DNA of 64,000 nt from Dehalogenimonas alkenigignens (GTDB taxonomy: Bacteria > Chloroflexota > Dehalococcoidia > Dehalococcoidales > Dehalococcoidaceae): the NCBI RefSeq assembly GCF_001466665.1, contig NZ_KQ758903.1:927684-991683 (forward strand), written 5' to 3'. Position 1 is the stretch's first letter. Every line of letters begins with the position of its first letter. Of this stretch, positions 58,503-64,000 are shown one piece after another. A model generated the notes under the pieces. That model saw only the letters and a list, made by a program, of their open reading frames with translations, was not told the DNA's origin and ran no database searches. A program made the translations under genes and the position numbers.

Positions 58503-59012
58503 ATGGATAATTCCCGAGTATTAAAAGGCACAGCCTTCAAGTTCGGCGACAACATCTCCACCGACCTGATCGCCCCCGGCCGCCTCGTCCATCTCCGCAG
58601 CAACCTGCCGGAGCTGGCCAAGCATGTCCTCGAGGATGCCGACCCGACCTTCGCTTCGAGGGTCAAGAGGGGTGATTTCGTCGTCGGCGGCAGCAATTTC
58701 GGCCTCGGCTCGTCGCGGGAGCACGCGCCGGTTATCATCAAGATGGCCGGAGTCTCTGCCGTCCTGGCCAAGTCCGTCGCCCGCATCTTTTTCCGGAACG
58801 CCATCAATGTCGGCTTGCCGGTGTTGGTCTGCGACACCGACCGCATCGCTGACGGCGACACACTCGAGGTTGACCTGGCGGCGGGCGTCATCCGCGACCT
58901 GACCAACGGCGAGACTTTAACTTTCGGCAAGATACCGGACGCTATGCTGGCCATCCTGAACGAAGGCGGATTGATGCCCTACATCAAGAAACACGGCGAT
59001 TTCAAGCTGTAG
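58503..59012 (+). CDS. aconitase-superfamily small (swivel) subunit
   Basis: A 169-residue swivelling-domain protein: GTAFKFGDNISTDLIAPGRLVHLRS, LAKHVLEDADPTFASRVKRGDFVVGGSNFGLGSSREHAPVIIKMAG and ARIFFRNAINVGLPVLVC. The SSRE motif provides active-site Ser/Arg. The loop GRLVHLRS (residues about 24-31) lies where substrate selectivity among isopropylmalate, homocitrate and citrate isomerases is set. It completes the heterodimer with the 57192 protein. Confidence 0.88.
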   Translation: MDNSRVLKGTAFKFGDNISTDLIAPGRLVHLRSNLPELAKHVLEDADPTFASRVKRGDFVVGGSNFGLGSSREHAPVIIKMAGVSAVLAKSVARIFFRNAINVGLPVLVCDTDRIADGDTLEVDLAAGVIRDLTNGETLTFGKIPDAMLAILNEGGLMPYIKKHGDFKL

Positions 59013-59074
59013 CCATCAAATTATTTTGAGCACAGCCAGTAAACCCTATCCGTGATTGTCATTAAAGGAGCGCC

Positions 59075-60148
59075 ATGATTCACAACGTAACCCTCATCCC
59101 CGGCGACGGCATCGGCCCGGAAATCTCGGACGCCACCCGCCGCGTCCTTGAAGCCACCGGGGTCAAATTCAACTGGGAAGTGGTGCATGCCGGCGTTGAT
59201 GTCATCGCCCAGTACGGCACGCCGCTGCCGGACAACGTTTTAGACTCCATCAGGAAGAATAAAGTAGCCATCAAAGGCCCCATCACCACCCCCGTCGGCT
59301 CCGGCTTTCGCAGCGTCAACGTCGCTATTCGTAAGGCCCTCGATCTCTACACCTGCCTTCGTCCGTGCAAAACCTATAAAGGCGTTCCCTCGCGATACGA
59401 AGATGTCGACCTCGTGATCGTCCGAGAAAATATGGAAGACCTCTACGCCGGCATCGAGTTCGAGCGCGGCACTGAATGGGCCGAGAAGCTCAAGCGGATG
59501 CTCAAAGACAAGGGAGAGAAGCAGATCCGCGAGGACGCCGGCTTCTCCATCAAGATGATCTCAGAAACCGGCACCCGCCGCATCGTGAAGTACGCCTTCG
59601 AATACGCCCGCCGCTACGGCCGTAAAAAAGTCACCGCGGTACATAAAGCCAACATCCTGAAATTCTCCGACGGCCTGTTCCTGGCGGTAGCCCGGGACGT
59701 GGCTGCCGCCTACGCGGACATCGAGTTCGAGGACCGCATCGTAGACAATATGACCATGCAGCTGGTCCGGAATCCGCAGCAATTTGACGTCATCGTCTGT
59801 CCTAACCTCTATGGGGACATCCTGTCTGATTTATGCGCCGGGCTGATTGGCGGCCTGGGCGTCGCTCCCGGCGGCAACATCGGCGATGACTTCGCCGTCT
59901 TCGAGCCAACCCACGGTTCGGCCCCCAAGTACAAGGGCTTGAACAAGGTCAATCCCATGGCCATGATGCTCTCCGGCGTGCTGATGCTGCGGCACCTCAA
60001 CGAGACTTCCGCGGCTGACCGGCTGGAAACAGCCATCGCCGCCGTAATCGCCGAAGGCAAATCCGTCACTTACGACCTGGCTGCCCCGGGCGCAACCCCG
60101 GTCGGGACGTCGCAGGTGGCCGACGCCATCATCGAAAAACTGCGCTAG
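59075..60148 (+). CDS. isocitrate/isopropylmalate-family dehydrogenase, probable isocitrate dehydrogenase
   Basis: A 357-residue beta-decarboxylating dehydrogenase. N-terminal LIPGDGIGPEISDATRR, the substrate helix FRSVNVAIRKALDLYTCLRP (the Ser-x-Asn form of isocitrate dehydrogenases), IVRENMEDLYAGIEF, VHKANILKFSDGLFL, CPNLYGDILSDLCAGLIGGLGVAPG and AVFEPTHGSAPKYKG are present. It should oxidise isocitrate to 2-oxoglutarate; cofactor choice (NAD or NADP) is not decided here. It is preceded by GGAG and follows the aconitase-type pair. Confidence 0.9.
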   Translation: MIHNVTLIPGDGIGPEISDATRRVLEATGVKFNWEVVHAGVDVIAQYGTPLPDNVLDSIRKNKVAIKGPITTPVGSGFRSVNVAIRKALDLYTCLRPCKTYKGVPSRYEDVDLVIVRENMEDLYAGIEFERGTEWAEKLKRMLKDKGEKQIREDAGFSIKMISETGTRRIVKYAFEYARRYGRKKVTAVHKANILKFSDGLFLAVARDVAAAYADIEFEDRIVDNMTMQLVRNPQQFDVIVCPNLYGDILSDLCAGLIGGLGVAPGGNIGDDFAVFEPTHGSAPKYKGLNKVNPMAMMLSGVLMLRHLNETSAADRLETAIAAVIAEGKSVTYDLAAPGATPVGTSQVADAIIEKLR

Positions 60149-60154
60149 TAATCT

Positions 60155-60194
60155 TCCCCTTTGAAAAAGGGGGACTAAAGGGGATTTAATCCCC
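60155..60194. repeat. double-hairpin repeat between the isocitrate dehydrogenase and malate dehydrogenase genes
   Basis: CCCCTTT/AAAAGGGGG (about 60155-60174) is followed by the perfect dyad GGGGATT-T-AATCCCC (60180-60194). Such twin hairpins are common as dispersed intergenic repeats. It could also serve as an attenuating structure before mdh. Confidence 0.6.
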
Positions 60195-60214
60195 GGTTGG
60201 AGTAGGAATCTAAG

Positions 60215-61135
60215 ATGAAAATCACCGTTGTCGGCGCCGGCAATGTCGGCGCCACCCTGGCCCAGCGTCTCATCGAGAAAGATTTCGCAGATATCGCCCT
60301 GGTAGATGTTGTCGAAGGTATCCCCCAGGGCAAAGCCCTTGACCTGCGGCAGTCGGCCAATGTCCTTGGCTTCACCCATAAACTGATCGGCTCGAACTCT
60401 TACGAGGTGACGGCAGGCTCTGACATCGTCGTCATCACTGCCGGCATAGCCCGCAAGCCGGGTATGACCCGCGACGAGCTTATCGGCATCAATGCCAGGA
60501 TCGTCCGCGAGGTGGTGGAGAAATCGCTGGCCGTGTCCTCCAACGCCGTCTTCATTATCGTCACCAACCCGGTGGACGCCATGACCTACCTGGCTCTGAA
60601 GGTCTCCGGCCTGCCTCGGGAGCGCATCTTCGGCCTGTCCGGCGTTTTGGACGGCGGCCGCCTGGCCGCCTTCATCGCCGAAGAACTGAACGTCGATGCC
60701 AGGGACGTCGTCCCCTGCGTCATGGGCGAACACGGCGGCAGCATGGTGGTCTATCCCCGCTTCACCACGGTGAAAGGCATGCCTCTCTCCGTCCTGGCCG
60801 ACGCGGCTAAACAGCAGGCCCTGGCCGAGCGCACGGTAAACGGCGGCGCCGAGATCGTCGGCTTCCTGAAGACCGGCTCAGCCTTTTATGCTCCTTCGGC
60901 TTCTGTTGCTCATATGGTTAATGCCGTCGTCAACGATTCCGGCACACGGATGAACTGTGCCGCCTATCTCGACGGCGAGTATGGTCTATCGGATGTGGTC
61001 CTTGGTGTGCCGGTGAGGCTAGGCCGCCGTGGCATCGAAGAAATCGTCGAACTCCCCCTGAACGATGATGAATTAGCGGCGCTCAAAGCCTCATCCGAAG
61101 CCGTTCGCAAGCTGATTGCCGCTTTGAACTTGTGA
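60215..61135 (+). CDS. mdh: malate dehydrogenase
   Basis: A 306-residue NAD-dependent enzyme of the LDH-like MDH group: MKITVVGAGNVGATLAQRL (Rossmann), ALVDVVEGIPQGKALDL, the substrate loop ARKPGMTRDEL, VTNPVDAMTYLAL, LSGVLDGGRL and the catalytic His in GEHGGSMV. It interconverts malate and oxaloacetate, linking to fumarase encoded downstream and to the carboxyltransferase upstream. Normal length; an ATG with GGAG about 20 bases upstream. Preceded by the double hairpin repeat. Confidence 0.95.
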   Translation: MKITVVGAGNVGATLAQRLIEKDFADIALVDVVEGIPQGKALDLRQSANVLGFTHKLIGSNSYEVTAGSDIVVITAGIARKPGMTRDELIGINARIVREVVEKSLAVSSNAVFIIVTNPVDAMTYLALKVSGLPRERIFGLSGVLDGGRLAAFIAEELNVDARDVVPCVMGEHGGSMVVYPRFTTVKGMPLSVLADAAKQQALAERTVNGGAEIVGFLKTGSAFYAPSASVAHMVNAVVNDSGTRMNCAAYLDGEYGLSDVVLGVPVRLGRRGIEEIVELPLNDDELAALKASSEAVRKLIAALNL

Positions 61136-61263
61136 GAGCGGGTTTCTGACCCGACCGCCCCGTGCCAGGGTCGCCGCATGGTCTGGCGAGGGTGAACAGA
61201 GTTGTTATTACCTGAAATCTGGTTAATTGCACTTGGGTGTAGAATATAGACGGGTCAGGCTCG

Positions 61264-62112
61264 ATGCTTATCTACATCCCGTTTTATATCCTCTTTATTT
61301 TCGGTAACATCCGCATTCTGGACATGCTTGGCATGCCCAGGGGGATAAGCGTTTTTACCGCATGCGCCTTGTTCGGTTTAGGTGCAGGATTGATCTCATC
61401 GGTGTTCATGCCGGGGTCGGAGTTATGGTGGGGCTTCAACTTCCTTTCCGCGCCGATAGCCGAGCAGATCAGCCTCGAAGCCCTCCAACGGTTCGGAAAC
61501 ACCCATTCCTTCTTCGTTTCTTCGACGGTGCCCTGGGTCTTCCGCCAACCGCAGATTGGGTTTTTTATGGCCACCTTTATTTGGAGCATTATCGGTTTGA
61601 TCGCCCAGGTGTCGGTGAATTTCAGAAGCGGCCGCGCTAGCGAGGCTAATGAAGGAAAAGGTGGCAAGCTTAGCAAGCCCTCCTTTATCATAACTGGTTT
61701 GGTGACCATGGTGCTTGTCTCGACCGCGTTCCTTTACATCCGCAGCGGCGAACACCTCGGTCCGCAGCCTTACGCCGTTGCCACTCTACCGTCTGCTTTC
61801 CCGGTATACGCTCAGGTAGCTGATTCGCCCAAGATCGATACCTGGCAAGTTACGGATATTATGTTTGAAGATGCTATTATCGCCACTGATAGGATGCATA
61901 AAGTCATTTTCTTCGTCGAACACACGGGGGATATCGCAGGGTTGGTTATGTTTGAAATCAAGATTGACGGTGTCGTCCGCGCCTTTAATCAAGGGTATAT
62001 CAGTCCGGGACAAAGAGGTCCTGTCAGTTTCATGATAGCCTTTCCGTTCCCTGGTGAATACACCATTTCTTTGAAAAACCTATCGCAAAAGATAGAAGTT
62101 CAGGCAAACTAA
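61264..62112 (+). CDS. membrane protein with exported beta-domain, unknown
   Basis: A 282-residue protein: four hydrophobic helices in residues 1-160 (FYILFIFGNIRIL, ALFGLGAGLISSVFM, FMATFIWSIIGLIAQV, FIITGLVTMVLVSTAF) and a C-terminal domain of about 110 residues rich in beta strands (VIFFVEHTGDIAGLVMFEIKIDGV, SFMIAFPFPGEYTISL) presumably outside the cell. No family recognised. Its codon and base use is less G+C-rich than the enzymes around it. It interrupts the mdh-fumarase order, so it may be a later insertion. Confidence 0.6.
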   Translation: MLIYIPFYILFIFGNIRILDMLGMPRGISVFTACALFGLGAGLISSVFMPGSELWWGFNFLSAPIAEQISLEALQRFGNTHSFFVSSTVPWVFRQPQIGFFMATFIWSIIGLIAQVSVNFRSGRASEANEGKGGKLSKPSFIITGLVTMVLVSTAFLYIRSGEHLGPQPYAVATLPSAFPVYAQVADSPKIDTWQVTDIMFEDAIIATDRMHKVIFFVEHTGDIAGLVMFEIKIDGVVRAFNQGYISPGQRGPVSFMIAFPFPGEYTISLKNLSQKIEVQAN

Positions 62113-62133
62113 TCTTGAAGTGCAGTCATCCCA

Positions 62134-62163
62134 ATGACAGCCCCTTCCACTCTGCCCTATAAT
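62134..62163 (+). promoter_or_regulatory. promoter of the fumarase genes, implying a leaderless message
   Basis: ATGACA (62134-62139), an 18-bp spacer and a perfect TATAAT (62158-62163). The ATG of the fumarase alpha gene begins at 62171, only seven bases after the -10, where transcription should start, and there is no Shine-Dalgarno. Confidence 0.7.
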
Positions 62164-62170
62164 ATACCCC

Positions 62171-63016
62171 ATGCGTGAAATCCAGGCCGTCGCCGTCACC
62201 GCCGCCGTCGCCCGCCTTGCCGAGGAAGCCAATTATGAAATGTCGCCCGACGTTTTGGTGGCTCTAACCCGGGCGCATGATGTTGAAAAATCCTCGCTCG
62301 GCCGTGAAATGCTGGAAATGATCATTGAAAACGTCCACCAGGCGATGTCGCACCGCAAGCCGCTCTGTCAGGACTGCGGCGTGGCCGTGGTCTTCGTCGA
62401 TGTCGGGCAGGAGGTTCACGTCACCGGCGGCGACCTCGAAACGGCGATTGTCGACGGCGTCCGCAAAGGCTACGGTGAAGGTTATCTGCGCAAATCGATG
62501 GTCGCCTGCCCCTTCACCGAGCGTACTAATACCGGCGACAACACCCCGCCGGTCATTCATTACCGCGTCGTTCCGGGCGATGAAATTAAGATCAGCCTGA
62601 TGGCCAAGGGGTCAGGCGCCGAGAACATGAGCCGCCTCTACATGCTCAAGCCGGCCGAAGGCCGGGGCGGCGTCATCGAGGCCGCCGTACGCGCCGTTGA
62701 GGAAGCCGGCGGCAAACCTTGCCCGCCCCTCATTATCGGCATTGGCATCGGCGGCACCGCCGAGGCAGCTATGCTTTTAGCCAAGCGCTCGCTTCTGCGC
62801 AAGGTCGGAAAGCCCAGCCCGGAGGCCGACGCCGCCGCGCTCGAGCGGGAAATCCTGGAGAAGGTCAACAGGTTGGGCATCGGGCCGCTGGGGCTGGGCG
62901 GCAGCGTTACCGCCATGGCCGTGCATATCGAGAGCATGCCCTGCCACATCGCCAGCCTGCCGGTGGCGGTCAACCTCCAGTGCCACAGCGCCCGCCACAA
63001 GGAGGCGGTGCTGTGA
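62171..63016 (+). CDS. fumarate hydratase class I, alpha subunit
   Basis: A 281-residue subunit of the two-part Fe-S fumarase. Cys residues are in LCQDCGVAVVF, VACPFTERTNTGDNTPPVIH and LPVAVNLQCHSARH, likely cluster ligands, with GSGAENMSRLYMLKPAEG and GIGIGGTAEAAMLLAK as family motifs. It hydrates fumarate to malate together with the beta subunit, with which it overlaps by four bases. It lacks a ribosome site, and a promoter lies immediately before it. Confidence 0.93.
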   Translation: MREIQAVAVTAAVARLAEEANYEMSPDVLVALTRAHDVEKSSLGREMLEMIIENVHQAMSHRKPLCQDCGVAVVFVDVGQEVHVTGGDLETAIVDGVRKGYGEGYLRKSMVACPFTERTNTGDNTPPVIHYRVVPGDEIKISLMAKGSGAENMSRLYMLKPAEGRGGVIEAAVRAVEEAGGKPCPPLIIGIGIGGTAEAAMLLAKRSLLRKVGKPSPEADAAALEREILEKVNRLGIGPLGLGGSVTAMAVHIESMPCHIASLPVAVNLQCHSARHKEAVL

Positions 63017-63570
63017 ACGAGTGGCGCAGGATAAGACTGCCCATGCCGGCTCAGACTATCGCCGAGCTTAAAGCCGGCGACAGAGTGCTGCTCTCCGGCA
63101 CCATTTACGCCGCCCGCGACGCGGCCCACAAACGCTTCATCGAGGCGCTCGACCGCGGTGAGAGCCTGCCGATTGATCTTGCAACGGCGGTGATTTATTA
63201 CATGGGTCCTTCGCCGGCTCGTCCGAGACAGATCATCGGTTCTTGCGGCCCGACGACGTCGGCCCGCATGGACAAATACACGCCGCGCCTTATTGAAGGG
63301 GGCCTCCGGGTAATGATGGGCAAAGGCGAACGCTCGCCGCAGGTCGCCGAAGCCATTAAACAACACGGCGCCGTATATCTGGCAACCATCGGCGGCGCCG
63401 GGGCGCTGCTCTCCCTGAGAGTGAAATCGGCGGAGGTTGTGGCTTACCATGACCTCGGCGCCGAGGCGGTATTGAAGCTTGAGGTGGAGCATTTTCCGGC
63501 TGTTGTCGCCATTGACGCCCAGGGCAGCGACCAGTTCAAAATCGGGCAGGCTCGTTATCGTTCTAAATAG
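63013..63570 (+). CDS. fumarate hydratase class I, beta subunit
   Basis: A 185-residue beta subunit: LKAGDRVLLSGTIYAARDAAHKRFIEAL, AVIYYMGPSPARP, IGSCGPTTSARMDKYTPRLIEGGLRVMMGKGERS and AAVVAYHDLGAEAVLKLEVEHFPAVVAIDAQG-like sequence. GGAGG seven bases before GTG 63013 supports that start, which overlaps the alpha stop (GTGA). Frames extending further upstream belong to the alpha gene in another register. Confidence 0.94.
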   Translation: MNEWRRIRLPMPAQTIAELKAGDRVLLSGTIYAARDAAHKRFIEALDRGESLPIDLATAVIYYMGPSPARPRQIIGSCGPTTSARMDKYTPRLIEGGLRVMMGKGERSPQVAEAIKQHGAVYLATIGGAGALLSLRVKSAEVVAYHDLGAEAVLKLEVEHFPAVVAIDAQGSDQFKIGQARYRSK

Positions 63571-63639
63571 CGTGCTATTCTGACATGGGCGATAAGAGTC
63601 GAATCTCAAAGCCCCGCGAATATAGAAGGAGAACCAAAA

Positions 63640-63981
63640 ATGAGCTGTATTTTCTGCCAGATCGCCGCCGGGACTATTCCGGCGGATATTTTACATAAAG
63701 ATGACAAGGTTATTGCTTTCCGTGATATCCGCCCCCAGGCCCCGACACACGTACTGATCGTGCCGGTGAAGCATATTGCCTCTTTGAGCGATATCCGCGG
63801 CGATGATTTCGGCCTGGTCGCTTATGTCTTTGACCTGGCTAATGATCTCGCCCATTCAGAGGGTATCTCTGAAAAAGGGTACCGGGTAACGGTCAACTCC
63901 GGCAAAGAGGGCGGCCAGGTCGTCCAGCACCTCCACTTCCACCTTCTGGGCGGGCGGCAGCTTTCGGGGGAACTTGGATAG
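63640..63981 (+). CDS. HIT family (histidine-triad) protein
   Basis: A 113-residue HIT hydrolase: CIFCQIAAGTIPADILHKDDKVIAFRDIRPQAPTHVLIVPVKHI and the catalytic triad QHLHFHLLGG (HxHxH) at residues about 97-106. Such HinT-like proteins hydrolyse adenosine phosphoramidates. AAGGAG eight bases before the ATG supports the start. It follows the fumarase genes by 69 bases, and the frame ends within the window. Confidence 0.95.
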   Translation: MSCIFCQIAAGTIPADILHKDDKVIAFRDIRPQAPTHVLIVPVKHIASLSDIRGDDFGLVAYVFDLANDLAHSEGISEKGYRVTVNSGKEGGQVVQHLHFHLLGGRQLSGELG

Positions 63982-64000
63982 GGCGGGTTGTCCCGGTAAC

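Noticed and set aside
62638-63609. A 323-codon minus-strand frame across the fumarase genes
   Set aside because: Antisense shadow of the alpha and beta subunits; no motif and no ribosome site.

Overview
The window reads as a chromosomal stretch of a Chloroflexota bacterium, most likely class Dehalococcoidia and Dehalogenimonas-like. This is inferred from gene content, G+C-rich coding sequence, frequent GTG/TTG starts, a short EF-Ts, a split PurL/PurQ, a fused Memo-AMMECR1 protein, and a TCA-type cluster with an isopropylmalate-isomerase-type aconitase. I cannot run a phylogeny, so the placement is an inference. I see no rRNA, tRNA, CRISPR array, prophage or classical insertion sequence. Gene density is high and almost every gene is intact.

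Layout. 0-9 kb: fluoride channel crcB with DUF190, a Zn-ribbon protein, a nucleotide-kinase-like protein, an HTH-receiver fusion with a soluble PAS kinase, then DUF167, a polytopic membrane protein, pncC/cinA, rph and proA. 9-20 kb: prephenate dehydratase, nhaA, the fatty-acid/ribosome operon DUF177-rpmF-fabD-fabG-nusB-acpP, proB and mfd. 20-30 kb: DNA-repair and small enzymes (tag, AAC(3)-like), a zincin, a BACON lipoprotein behind a G-tract promoter, a frameshifted TfoX-like gene, TerC, a cupin, a two-component system with a secreted protein, an M29 aminopeptidase and a prepilin peptidase. 30-42 kb: a 1250-residue multi-PAS kinase, guaB3, two lipoprotein c-type cytochromes, purQ-purL, pdxS and a double-CDGSH protein. 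42-52 kb: rpsB-tsf-pyrH-frr, membrane proteins, coaE, an NDUFA9-like protein, the AmmeMemoRadiSam pair and rarA. 52-64 kb: a Cys-rich microprotein, then a central-carbon cluster (acyl-CoA carboxyltransferase, biotin-bearing pyruvate/oxaloacetate carboxyltransferase, aconitase-type large and small subunits, isocitrate dehydrogenase, malate dehydrogenase, fumarase alpha/beta) and a HIT protein.

How genes work together. The last cluster can interconvert pyruvate/oxaloacetate, malate and fumarate and convert citrate to 2-oxoglutarate. Its two carboxyltransferase proteins, with one biotin domain and no adjacent biotin carboxylase, resemble the parts list of a transcarboxylase. Several compact operons are bounded by clear bidirectional hairpin terminators, and many promoters fit TTGACA-17-TATAAT closely.

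Most interesting non-gene structure. The 52-60 kb segment carries a concentration of palindromic repeats. They include a small GIY-YIG nuclease gene bracketed by near-identical inverted palindromes, which is a candidate mobile unit, and a repeat-like sequence absorbed into the coding linker of the biotin protein. Other leads are a G8 tract between -35 and -10 boxes, a Crp/Fnr-type operator, an apparently leaderless fumarase message and a one-base frameshift in a TfoX-like gene.
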